A DNA stretch of 64,000 nt from Verrucomicrobiota bacterium (lineage in GTDB: Bacteria; Verrucomicrobiota; Verrucomicrobiia; Palsa-1439), in assembly GCA_003152315.1 (NCBI GenBank), contig PLZV01000023.1, positions 30,640 to 94,639 on the forward strand, read 5' to 3'. The position numbers and the translations under genes were made by a program. The notes under the pieces are model-generated. The model did not search any database. It worked only from the letters and a program-made list of their open reading frames with translations, and was not told the DNA's origin. Below, piece after piece: positions 18,863 to 26,856 of the stretch. The number at the start of each line of letters is the position of its first letter. The first letter of the stretch is position 1.

Positions 18863-19759
18863 CTATTTCTTCAAGGAGCGACGGCGACGCGTTACCGCAC
18901 AAAGCCCGGTAAGAGCGAAACCGCAAAGAGCCAGCGTTGACGGCTCTGGAACAAGGATCAGCGCGTTGAGTTGGCTGTCAATTTGAGCGGTGGCTAAAAC
19001 AGTATTCCAGGTGGCCAACTCATCGACCAGCCCGGGAACTCCAGCAACATTAAAACCGCCACTGGCATCGCTCTGTATGGCGCTAATGGTGAACGTGCCT
19101 CCATTGCCCAGAATTGCGGTGGAAGATATGTTGCCCGTCCCGCCTCTCTGAGTAAATGACGACAGAATAGTATTGCTCGCTTGCCCTGCCACCGCCAGAT
19201 AATTAGTGATTCCATACGCGCTGGAATTCGCTCCGCTAAAGTCCCAAGTGGCCGCATAGTAATACCACGTGCCGGGGGTAACCGTCCACGGAGTGGTGAT
19301 CGTCTTGTTCCCCGCCTTGATGGTAACCACCTGACCGACGAGTTCCAGGGTATACTGATTCCCATTCGCGCCTGCGACGTCGCCGTTTGAAAAGACGTAC
19401 CGTGTGCTGGCGTTGACGGCGTTTGGCGTATAGAAGAGCAGGGACAACGAACCGATGGAATTGGCGGCCCCGCTGTTGTTAATGATATTCCCACCAGCAG
19501 CCACAGCGAGTTGGGCGGTGGTGTTCGTAAAGAAAGCGGCGTCACTCACGTTGCCAAAGTAATCGTTCGTGAAGCCGGTACCAACGGCGGTTGGGACGAA
19601 CGTCCCGGTGCCGATCGTAGGCACATAGGAGTTGTCCAAACTGTTGTAGTACATCGGGCTTTGGCCGGTCACAGTGCTTTGGTAGGCGGCCAAGTTCTGC
19701 CCGCGAACTGCGGCGGTCGCGAAAGCCAGACTGATTGCAATAGCCAGACATGTTTTCAT
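18863..19759 (-). CDS. PEP-CTERM LamG-fold (concanavalin-like) exported protein
   Basis: The start at 19759 gives a signal peptide (MKTCLAIAISLAFATAAVRG) with GGGAGAG-like ribosome binding sequence upstream. The middle (~40-270) is a LamG/laminin-G jelly roll (SLLFYTPNAVNASTRYVFSNGD; TPWTVTPGTWYYYAATWDFSG; LVDELATWNTVLATAQIDSQ). The end is a PEP-CTERM sorting signal: VPEPSTLAL, a hydrophobic helix and the basic tail RRRRSLKK. The family is exported, recognised by exosortase and linked to the cell surface. Its proximity to the lyase operon and a shared upstream motif suggest glycan binding or surface attachment; this is inference. Confidence 0.9.
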   Translation of the reverse strand: MKTCLAIAISLAFATAAVRGQNLAAYQSTVTGQSPMYYNSLDNSYVPTIGTGTFVPTAVGTGFTNDYFGNVSDAAFFTNTTAQLAVAAGGNIINNSGAANSIGSLSLLFYTPNAVNASTRYVFSNGDVAGANGNQYTLELVGQVVTIKAGNKTITTPWTVTPGTWYYYAATWDFSGANSSAYGITNYLAVAGQASNTILSSFTQRGGTGNISSTAILGNGGTFTISAIQSDASGGFNVAGVPGLVDELATWNTVLATAQIDSQLNALILVPEPSTLALCGFALTGLCAVTRRRRSLKK

Positions 19760-19957
19760 TCTAAGATCTCTCCCTTTTCTCTCGGTCGTATTCATCGCGA
19801 TGCCGTGTCCGAAACGAAGGGAATAACTCCACGGAATGTCTCGCCGTTGCTCGGCGACACCCTCGCTCTGGGTTTGAGTTGTAGAAAGTTCCTCGCCCTT
19901 CATTTATCCCTCATCGTCGAATGTCCCTGAGCCAACTCGCTTTGGCTCTGGAACCGT

Positions 19958-19975
19958 GCTAATAATTATTAAATT
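19958..19975 (+). promoter_or_regulatory. Candidate operator, AT-rich palindromic motif (copy 3)
   Basis: TGCTAATAATTATTAAAT contains the perfect 12-bp palindrome TAATAATTATTA and matches copies at 5811 and 18769. It is about 200 bp upstream of the LamG gene. Confidence 0.42.
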
Positions 19976-20001
19976 TCACGGAAAAAAGCAAGAACTATCT
20001 T

Positions 20002-20163
20002 GAGAAACTCCCCAAATGGTTGGCATTCGAGGTCTTGCGTAAAGGCAAACGGATGGTGTCTGTCGACCTGGTTTACCCAAAACCGAGAAGGCACATGATT
20101 GTTAACAAGGAGAACACTTCCGGAAACGAGCAAGGAGCGGTTGCTTATGATGCCGTGCGTTAA
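20002..20163 (+). pseudogene. Possible gene remnant next to the integrase
   Basis: An open frame without a start until residue 18 reads like real protein (EKLPKWLAFEVLRKGKR; VSVDLVYPKPRRHMIVNKEN) and stops at 20161. A second coherent fragment (RPLFPRTEIERFLKE) follows in another frame up to ~20225. Neither is recognised. The pattern suggests a decayed small gene at the edge of an integrated element. The rest of 19976-20247 shows nothing further. Confidence 0.3.
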
Positions 20164-20247
20164 GGCGACCGCTATTTCCGCGTACTGAGATCGAACGATT
20201 TCTGAAAGAAACGATGGCTGAGTAGAGTGAGTAATGCGAACCGTGCT

Positions 20248-21363
20248 TTACGCCTTCGCCGCCATTGGCACCACGTTGGCGGGTTCGGCTGTGGATGCGC
20301 CCCAGTTCATGCGCTTCGCCATTGCGGCGCTGTGTTCGTCGCGCAAGTGGCCGTAGGTCTTGGCCACGAGCAACCCGCCGCCTTTGTGACCGAGCCAGCC
20401 TGCAATCGTCTTGAAGTCAATCCCAGCTTCGATCGCGTTTGAGCAAAAGAAGTGACGCAGAGTGTGATGGTGAAAGTGCGGAAGCTTTGCTGTTTCACAG
20501 GCAGACGTGATGGCTTTCTTTGCGTTGTCAATCTGCACAATACGGTCGGTCGGTTCGGGTGGCTTGGCCAGTGAGGCCTGTAAGCGCAGAAGAAACTCTT
20601 CCAACGCGGGGAAAAGAGGAATCGTGCGCGCCTCGTGGTTCTTTGTGCCGTACTCGCCACCGGTGATCGTGAAGTTCTTCAATTCAAGATTCACTTCGCC
20701 CCAAGTCATGGCCGTGGCCTCCCCAAGACGGCAGCCAGAATAGGCCAGCAGTTCGCACAGGTCAGCGGCCTCGTGATACCGAACGTCGGACTGGCGTAGC
20801 GTGTCCAACAGAGTTTTGAATTGTGCTTTCGTTGGGATGACGATCTTCGCTTGGTGTTGCTTCCGACGCTCGGCCACCCTGGCAGGATTCTCCAGAATCA
20901 AACCCTCTCGCAGGGCGTAATCTAGAATCTGAATCAGTGTCTCCCTCTCGATGTTGAACGTGCGGGCCGACGCCGTCTTGTTCCGCGATGCGGCCCATGT
21001 ATCGACCTGGCTCTTGTCGATAGCACGAACCGTGTTGGTGAAGTAGGGTCTTACTGCATTGATCGCTGCCTCGCGCCGCACACGGCTCGACCGCTTCATG
21101 CCGCCCCCGACCGTGTCCAACCAACGCTTGGCAAAGTCAACAAAGAGGATGGCCTTCCCTACTTTGGTGTTGAGTCGGGCAACTTTTTGGCGTAATGCTT
21201 CAAGGCGGCGACGTGCTAGTTCTTTGTCAGTGGTTTTGAGTGATTTCTTAACCTGATCGCCCTTGCGGGTGAAGATGCCGTAGAAGATGCCCGAATCCGC
21301 GGAGCGGTATAGGCAGGGGATGTTGGTTTTCTTCAAGACTTGGCTCTTGAGGGCGGCTTCCAT
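20248..21363 (-). CDS. Tyrosine recombinase / phage-type integrase
   Basis: The 371-residue protein has an N-terminal arm/SAM-like DNA-binding region (KSQVDTWAASRNKTASARTFNIERETLIQILDYAL) and a C-terminal catalytic domain. Catalytic residues are visible: Arg in YSGCRLGEA, His and Arg in HHHTLRHFF, His in GWLGHKG and Tyr in KTYGHL. It lies 93 bp from a tRNA-Arg gene and points away from it, the usual setting for site-specific integration of a genomic island. No excisionase or second att copy is seen in the window, so the element may be degraded. Confidence 0.9.
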   Translation of the reverse strand: MEAALKSQVLKKTNIPCLYRSADSGIFYGIFTRKGDQVKKSLKTTDKELARRRLEALRQKVARLNTKVGKAILFVDFAKRWLDTVGGGMKRSSRVRREAAINAVRPYFTNTVRAIDKSQVDTWAASRNKTASARTFNIERETLIQILDYALREGLILENPARVAERRKQHQAKIVIPTKAQFKTLLDTLRQSDVRYHEAADLCELLAYSGCRLGEATAMTWGEVNLELKNFTITGGEYGTKNHEARTIPLFPALEEFLLRLQASLAKPPEPTDRIVQIDNAKKAITSACETAKLPHFHHHTLRHFFCSNAIEAGIDFKTIAGWLGHKGGGLLVAKTYGHLRDEHSAAMAKRMNWGASTAEPANVVPMAAKA

Positions 21364-21456
21364 GGTGGAAACATCTTAAAGATTGCAAATTTAGATTGCA
21401 AGCACAATATTTAGGCATAGGGAAATGCTCATAAAAACACTATAAACATTGCGTGT

Positions 21457-21533
21457 GCGCCCATAGCTCAATTGGATAGAGCGTTGGTCTACGGAACCAA
21501 AGGTTGCAGGTTCAACTCCTGCTGGGCGCGCCA
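21457..21533 (+). tRNA. tRNA-Arg (anticodon ACG)
   Basis: A complete cloverleaf is readable: acceptor GCGCCCA paired with TGGGCGC, D-arm GCTC...GAGC, anticodon stem TTGGT/ACCAA with loop CTACGGA (anticodon ACG), T-arm GCAGG TTCAACT CCTGC, discriminator G and encoded CCA. The adjacent integrase makes it a candidate attachment site. Confidence 0.95.
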
Positions 21534-21693
21534 CTTCCCTCCTTCCCCTGCCGCCGGTCATTCATATATGTACGGCTCCTGCACGAACCGACCATACGTC
21601 CTATCTCGACTACACCAGATGCCCTCACGGACTCCATTTCGGGCTAAAACGAACCCAAATCCCGCAATTTGCACCCCTAAAGCCCCTCTATTT

Positions 21694-21719
21694 TGGGTTC
21701 GTTTTCCAAAACGAACCCA
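21694..21719. repeat. Perfect 12-bp-stem palindrome (TGGGTTCGTTTT arm)
   Basis: Arms TGGGTTCGTTTT and its exact complement are separated by CC. Extra half-copies occur about 45 bp upstream and 85 bp downstream. It has no T-run and looks like a dispersed repeat rather than a terminator. Confidence 0.7.
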
Positions 21720-21886
21720 CCGGATTATTCGCACGTCTTCCGTCGCAACTCGCGTGTTCGTTGGCGGTTACATCAAAAACACCGTCGCAAAACGGTGGGT
21801 TCGTTTCGCAGAAACATATATGGGCCCCCGCGTGTCGCGCCGCAGCGCTTGCGGAGGCGGAAGCTGCGCACAGCAGCGAGTCGCGC

Positions 21887-21954
21887 CGTAGCCTTGGCGA
21901 AGGCGGACCCAAGCTTGTCCTAGGTCTTGTCCGCCGTAGCCTTGGCGAAGGCGG
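21887..21954. repeat. Two direct copies of a CCGTAGCCTTGGCGAAGGCGG element
   Basis: The sequence CGTAGCCTTGGCGAAGGCGG occurs twice in 68 bp. The reverse-complement type (CTTCGCTAAGGCTACGGCGG) recurs at about 57078, so this is a dispersed family. Confidence 0.65.
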
Positions 21955-22259
21955 ATTCCCAATGTCAAAGAACTGCGCCGATCATACCCCTTTCGGATTA
22001 TCGTGTCCAGAAAAATAATCTATTTACGATAAATTGACAGGGCACGGGAGTTGCCGCGTTTCTGCTCGGTTGTAGCTGCGCGTCGGCTCTTACGACATTC
22101 GGGACCCCTGCGCCGAAGTCTCATGCCGAGAGCGATGTGCTCCATGACGGGCCGCATCCGCCCCTTGCGCTTCCCGAACGACTCTCTTTTAGGGTGGCAC
22201 TGGCTGGCACAGAGTGTCACTATTACGGCAAAGCAGCTGGTACAGCCAGGTGAATTAGC

Positions 22260-22958
22260 ATGGACATCACTCTCTCGTGTTCCAATTGCGGTCAACAGCT
22301 TGCGGTAGATGAATACGGCGCTGGTTTGACTCTGCCATGTCCAAAGTGTGGGCAGAATCTTCCGATTCCCGCCATCCCAACTGGTAAAAAAACAGGCTCT
22401 TCAGAACGATCGGCAGCGTCCGCTGGCAAGAGTTCAAGCGGAGCGGTTTCATCCTCACAGGCATTCCAACATGCTACTGGTAAAGACGTGTTCCACATCT
22501 CCTTTGACGGCAAAATCAAAGGCCCGTACACGCTCCAAGAGCTAGCAGAGTTGTATTACAGGGGGCTTGTCCAGTCCGATACCATATACAGCGAGAACAA
22601 CTCTGAGCACTGGCATCCGATTTCCGATATTCCGATGCTGAGATACGCTCGACCTGCGCCCTCACACGCTCCTACTGCCTCACCTCTTGCGGGAACGGCT
22701 TTGATAAAATCATCCGCCACGTCACCAGGTACAAAAGCAGTTTACGGGAACAACCGCGGTTTCCTCAAGAACCTTGCATTGAACCTGCGAGGACCGGGGT
22801 TTGTTATAGTGTTGGTTTCGTGGCTACTTGCCGTAGTTGCTGTTTCTATCTGGGCCAACGAGAGTGGTCGCAAAGTCGCCTACGGTTTACTTTCGGCCTT
22901 TATCGCAGTGTACTTTATGGCGCTGGCTTCGGTCGGCCACAAATCTGATCACCTCTGA
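22260..22958 (+). CDS. Zinc-ribbon and GYF-domain membrane protein
   Basis: Residues 1-40 form a zinc ribbon with two CxxC pairs (CSNCGQQL; CPKCGQNL). After a Ser-rich linker, residues ~78-128 are a GYF_2 domain (FHISFDGKIKGPYTLQELAELYYRGLVQSDTIY...WHPISDIP). The C-terminus has two transmembrane helices (FVIVLVSWLLAVVAVSIW; VAYGLLSAFIAVYFMAL). This architecture is frequent in PVC and other bacteria, where the cytoplasmic GYF module is thought to bind proline-rich partners. The gene stands alone on the plus strand and the partner is unknown. Confidence 0.85.
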   Translation: MDITLSCSNCGQQLAVDEYGAGLTLPCPKCGQNLPIPAIPTGKKTGSSERSAASAGKSSSGAVSSSQAFQHATGKDVFHISFDGKIKGPYTLQELAELYYRGLVQSDTIYSENNSEHWHPISDIPMLRYARPAPSHAPTASPLAGTALIKSSATSPGTKAVYGNNRGFLKNLALNLRGPGFVIVLVSWLLAVVAVSIWANESGRKVAYGLLSAFIAVYFMALASVGHKSDHL

Positions 22959-22963
22959 GTTCG

Positions 22964-23254
22964 TTACCTTTTGATCACCGTGAAGTTTTCGTTGTAGTAA
23001 CTCTCGTACCCCGCACGCCATGCCTTCGCCAATCCGTTGACCCATTGAAAGCGCGTCGTGCTGACCTTGTTACTGGCTCGGCCACTTGTGAGACGCACTC
23101 GCCTTGGAACGTGGTCGCTATCCGCCAAACGGATGCGTTTCGACTTCGTTCCCTCTTTGAGCACCGGCGACGACCCCTTCAACGGCAAATCTTTGAGCAA
23201 GGCAGGTAGGGTTTCACCCCATGGCCTTCGACCAACCGCTGGCCTAAAATCCAA
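22964..23254 (-). CDS. Doubtful small open frame
   Basis: A 96-codon frame ends in VNGLAKAWRAGYESYYNENFTVIKR, which looks protein-like, but the N-terminal half is basic and unrecognised. It lies between two plus-strand genes and would cover the promoter of the lipoprotein at 23257. It is listed because it fills the gap; it may not be real. Confidence 0.25.
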   Translation of the reverse strand: MDFRPAVGRRPWGETLPALLKDLPLKGSSPVLKEGTKSKRIRLADSDHVPRRVRLTSGRASNKVSTTRFQWVNGLAKAWRAGYESYYNENFTVIKR

Positions 23255-23256
23255 GT

Positions 23257-23412
23257 ATGAAAAAAATAATCGCCTCTTGCCTTACCGTTGTTGCCCTTGC
23301 GTTGATATCCGGCTGCGCCTCTGATGGCACTCACAGCAGGACCACCACGACGGAACAAACCACGACGCCTAGTCCCGTCACCACGACTACCACGGATACA
23401 CAAACCAAGTAG
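23257..23412 (+). CDS. Small Thr-rich lipoprotein (51 residues)
   Basis: MKKIIASCLTVVALALISGC gives a textbook signal peptide with lipobox LISGC, followed by a short tail almost entirely of Thr, Ser, Pro and Gln (TTTTEQTTTPSPVTTTTTD). It should be lipid-anchored after signal peptidase II cleavage. Such tiny tethers are common and of unknown function. Confidence 0.8.
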   Translation: MKKIIASCLTVVALALISGCASDGTHSRTTTTEQTTTPSPVTTTTTDTQTK

Positions 23413-23527
23413 CGTTCGGTTTTTCCCTTGGTGCACGTGGGCGTTTGCCGTGTGAATCTCAACACGGTGAGCGCCGCCTCGCGCTCCGCTCGTAACAACC
23501 CGGCAAACTGAAAAGGAAAAACAGAGT

Positions 23528-23659
23528 ATGAACGCAATAATACCAGTTGCTCTCCTGGCGTGGAGCATACACGGAGGCCGCGATTGGGGTTACGCGCCCG
23601 TTGGCGGTGCTGGATTGCTGGTGGTGATTGTCGTAGTGGTGTTAGTGATGAGGCGATGA
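23528..23659 (+). CDS. DUF3309-like single-pass membrane peptide (43 residues)
   Basis: The peptide MNAIIPVALLAWSIHGG followed by WGYAPVGGAGLLVVIVVVVLVMRR has the WGY-P-GG-GL core and C-terminal helix of the DUF3309 family of very short membrane proteins. The sequence AAAAGGAAAAACAGAGT upstream supplies a ribosome-binding site. Function is unknown. It lies 115 bp after the small lipoprotein and may be co-expressed with it. Confidence 0.7.
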   Translation: MNAIIPVALLAWSIHGGRDWGYAPVGGAGLLVVIVVVVLVMRR

Positions 23660-23781
23660 ACAGAAGCTCTAACGCCTCTCGGTCGCGATTGGTCATAATT
23701 AGAATCGCGTCGCTGGCGCGAGTCGCGTCCGTGCTCGCTGGTTGAACCGGACGGCGGGCTGAGTGTTTTCAATCCGAGCCT

Positions 23782-26604
23782 TCACGGCACGAGAAGGACG
23801 CGGTAGAATCGTTGCGTTGCTGACCCGAAGACATTGGAGGCGGACAGGGTGCTGCCGGCGGCAGTCAAGGTGCCGCCCACATTGCTCCAATTCGTGGGGT
23901 TCATGCTGGCCGACGACTGCACTCGATACACCAACCCGGACACCGTGCTCCACGTCAGTCCGATCGTGCTGTTGGTGCGCGTTACCGACAGGAACTGCGG
24001 CTTGGGAAGCGGCGTCACGCTAATGTCGTCGAGGCCGAAAAAAGACGAGCCGTTTTGAAATCCAAACTGGAGGACTGTGCTATTCGTGGTGGCGACCACC
24101 ACAAACTGGAAATACGTCCAATCATACGCGGGCTGGTTGAATTGGCTGGAGATGGTGGTCCCGTTCCACAATACCAGAAATTCATTCGGAATCGTGCCAA
24201 AACCGAGGTCAGCATTTTCCCGCCAGAACGAAAGCAAATAAGGCTGTCCCGGCAACGTCGCCAGGGTTTGGGAAAGGTCCGCGACCGAGCCGGCCTCGCT
24301 CAGGAACGCGGAATAGGTCCCGTCGTACGGCGTGACGCCGAAGAATCCGAGGAGCGACCCGTCGTCAACCAGACTCGAGCTACCAGAGGGGTTGCCCGTG
24401 AGGGTCCAGAAGGAGAAATCGCCGGTTTCAAAATCGCCATTCTGCACAATTGGCTGCCCCACCTGCAGTGTGAACTGGCGGTTCAAGGCGTGGCCGCTGT
24501 TCAGATCACCAAACACCACGTTCCCTGAGTAGATGCCCGGCGCAAGGGACTTGGCTGCGGGATTCAAACTCACGGCAACGGTCTGTGTCGGTCCGCCGGA
24601 TGTCAGGGTGCCGCTGCTCGGCGACGCGCTGAGCCACACGGGCGCACTGAGTACCGACCAACTCAGTGTGGTTGTTCCCGCGTTGCTCAGGGCATAGCTT
24701 TGGGAGGTCACGTTGAACGGGCCGCCGGCCGGGCCGATGGCCGTGAAGCCCGTTACCGGGCGAATCCTCAGCGCGTCAGGTGGCCGGGAGAGGACGTTGA
24801 CCAGGTTGCTCCCCGCGGGCGAACCCCAGCCCGTGCAGAGGTCGTAGCCGGGGACGGCGGTAAATTGGTTTGGGCTGGCGATCCATTCGTTATTGCCGGT
24901 CGTGGTGTCATTGAACGCGGAAGTGTAATCCCCGTCCGTTCCGATGGCGTACACGGCGGGATTGATGAAGCCGACCGGGCCGTTGGTGCCGGCCTGCTCG
25001 TTGACCAGCGCGATAAACGCCGCCCACAACGGCGAGGCACAACTGGTGCCACCAATGCCACCTTGATCTCCGTAATCTGTGCCATTACCGGCAATGACGT
25101 CCACGTTGTCCGCAGTCAGGGCAACATCGGGAATGTTGCGCATGGTCGTCGACCCGCCGTTGGCGGAAGTGGCAACGCCCTGCTGCCAGATTGGAATCGG
25201 GTAGGAAGTGCTAATCCCGCCACTGCTGCCAATACCGTCTGCCGCAGGGCCGATTTCCACACCCCAATTCCACACGGTCTCAGACACGTACGGTCCCGAC
25301 GGACCCGTCGTCGTCAAGGTCGTCCCGCCGACGCTCGTGAGGTACGGGTCATCGGCGGGAAAGTTGCTGGACGTCAACGTGTAGAATGCATCGCTGTCGC
25401 CTGAGGCGGCGAAGAAGGATTGTCCCTGCAACGCCATTTGCTGGAAGATCTGGTCGGCGTTTGTATCGGGACCATCGCCCCAACCCCAGGAACAACTGAG
25501 TTGCTTGGCCTGGTTGTCCGTGACCATCTTGTTCAGGACGTCGTTCGGGATGCCGTTGCTTGACGCTTCATAAAGAATCACTTTGGATAATCCCGGTGCC
25601 ATCGAAATCACCATCTCGATGTCCAACGAGACTTCGATATTGTTGGTGGTATCGACCGGAATCCCGTCAAACCCATCGATGTAGACATTCGTCAGGGTAA
25701 CATTGGGCAGTCCGGCCATGCTCTCGTAGGAGGCGATGTCGGCGGGGTAATAGCCGTCGAATTGCACCAGCCCAATCGACTGCCCCGTACCGGTGAGTGC
25801 GACACCGGGCGCGTAGGCGGCGCGGAAGTCGTACCCCATGTAGGTGCCGCTCGATCCCGAACCATCGGACGGGCGGGCGCGTGCCGTCTTCTGACGCGGC
25901 GCAATTTTCAGATTGGCGGGATGCGGTCGGGTAAAATTGTTGAGGCCGTTGATCGCTAGGACCGGGACATTCATTTCTACGGACGGTTCGACATCGGGCG
26001 CATAGAACCTGCGAGCTTCCTTCGGGTGCTGATAGACCCGCATCGTCACGTGGAAAGCTTTCTCGATGTCGGCCACAGTCGCGTTCACGTCCAACAGTAC
26101 GCGATTAGGGTGTGCCGCCGTGATCCGGAATCCGTTCCGATTGGCGAAATCCATCACGGCTTGGTAATCCTGCTCGGTCGGACCGAACTTCTCGGTGAAC
26201 TGCTCCGGCGTCAGGTAATGACGATACTGGGGACTGGTGGGATCGTAAATCTGCTGGAGCAGCTTCGTGAGTCCCTCCTGGTTCCGCAACGGCAGCCCGA
26301 TCGCCAGGTCCAGCCGCGTCGATCCCGGCAGGCGGTCTACCGGTTGCAACTGCGTCGCCGCCGCCGGCACGTGGCCTGACAGAGTCCGCCGTTGCTGCGC
26401 CTGGGCCGGCTGTGCGAACAACCCGAGGGCCATGCAGGTTGCGGCAACGTACCCGATGACGTGGCGGAGCGCCGTGGGAGGGCGTGTGACATGCTCGTCG
26501 AAGGGCGGCGTGCGAAGCCACAAAACGAAATGCCGATTTCCCAGCCCGAGTCCCATGCCAAGAGCAATGTGCTCCATGATGTCCCAGTCAGCAACCGAAA
26601 TCAC
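23782..26604 (-). CDS. Secreted sedolisin (peptidase S53, kumamolisin-like) with C-terminal accessory domains
   Basis: After a long basic N-terminus and export signal (IGYVAATCMALGLFAQPAQAQ) comes a pro-kumamolisin activation domain (RRTLSGHVPAAA...YDPTSPQYRHYLTPEQFTEKFGPTEQDY). The S53 catalytic domain shows the Glu/Asp pair in EVSLDIEMVISMAPG and the nucleophile in GGTSCASPLW. Downstream are an Ig/BACON-like segment (LSNAGTTTLSWSV...ASPSSGTLT), a jelly roll (VQNGDFETGDFSFWTL) and a C-terminal FN3-like part ending RFYRVLLVP, similar to the tails of the first two proteins in the window. An acid serine-carboxyl endopeptidase outside the cell is expected. ATGs at 26604, 26577 and 26556 are all possible starts. 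Confidence 0.87.
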   Translation of the reverse strand: MISVADWDIMEHIALGMGLGLGNRHFVLWLRTPPFDEHVTRPPTALRHVIGYVAATCMALGLFAQPAQAQQRRTLSGHVPAAATQLQPVDRLPGSTRLDLAIGLPLRNQEGLTKLLQQIYDPTSPQYRHYLTPEQFTEKFGPTEQDYQAVMDFANRNGFRITAAHPNRVLLDVNATVADIEKAFHVTMRVYQHPKEARRFYAPDVEPSVEMNVPVLAINGLNNFTRPHPANLKIAPRQKTARARPSDGSGSSGTYMGYDFRAAYAPGVALTGTGQSIGLVQFDGYYPADIASYESMAGLPNVTLTNVYIDGFDGIPVDTTNNIEVSLDIEMVISMAPGLSKVILYEASSNGIPNDVLNKMVTDNQAKQLSCSWGWGDGPDTNADQIFQQMALQGQSFFAASGDSDAFYTLTSSNFPADDPYLTSVGGTTLTTTGPSGPYVSETVWNWGVEIGPAADGIGSSGGISTSYPIPIWQQGVATSANGGSTTMRNIPDVALTADNVDVIAGNGTDYGDQGGIGGTSCASPLWAAFIALVNEQAGTNGPVGFINPAVYAIGTDGDYTSAFNDTTTGNNEWIASPNQFTAVPGYDLCTGWGSPAGSNLVNVLSRPPDALRIRPVTGFTAIGPAGGPFNVTSQSYALSNAGTTTLSWSVLSAPVWLSASPSSGTLTSGGPTQTVAVSLNPAAKSLAPGIYSGNVVFGDLNSGHALNRQFTLQVGQPIVQNGDFETGDFSFWTLTGNPSGSSSLVDDGSLLGFFGVTPYDGTYSAFLSEAGSVADLSQTLATLPGQPYLLSFWRENADLGFGTIPNEFLVLWNGTTISSQFNQPAYDWTYFQFVVVATTNSTVLQFGFQNGSSFFGLDDISVTPLPKPQFLSVTRTNSTIGLTWSTVSGLVYRVQSSASMNPTNWSNVGGTLTAAGSTLSASNVFGSATQRFYRVLLVP

Positions 26605-26856
26605 ATTCGTCGTGCTCCGCTTGCCGGATGACGACCAACTGCCTTCAACCCATTTTCACTATGGGCATCGTGAGCTTTCGGTTTGCCGAATACACGAATT
26701 TCGTCGATCACTATCTTGAGAATCTTATTGGAGCCGTTGAGTTGCAGAGCCCAATTGACAACTAACCACACTCTGACCTTTTCGCGCCGCGATCAACCTT
26801 CTGATTCGCACTGACCACCTCATCCGAAGTGGGCGCGACCAAACAAACCCGTCGCG
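26605..26856. other. Intergenic region
   Basis: No gene, hairpin or repeat that I can support was seen between these two minus-strand secreted-protein genes. The upstream signals of the sedolisin gene presumably lie here. Confidence 0.4.

Larger units (their letters stand above)
21534..22259. other. Repeat-rich intergenic region downstream of tRNA-Arg
   Basis: No credible gene is seen in these 726 bases. The region holds the hairpin at 21694-21719 with related single copies of its GGGTTCGTTT arm at about 21650 and 21803, then the tandem element at 21887-21954. A 28-base sequence near 22123-22150 is closely repeated at the 5' end of the sedolisin gene. Confidence 0.6.

Noticed and set aside
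21472-21891. Plus-strand frame starting inside the tRNA
   Set aside because: It is made from tRNA sequence and the GGGTTCGTTT palindrome; the repeated FGKTNP-type peptides are repeat translations.
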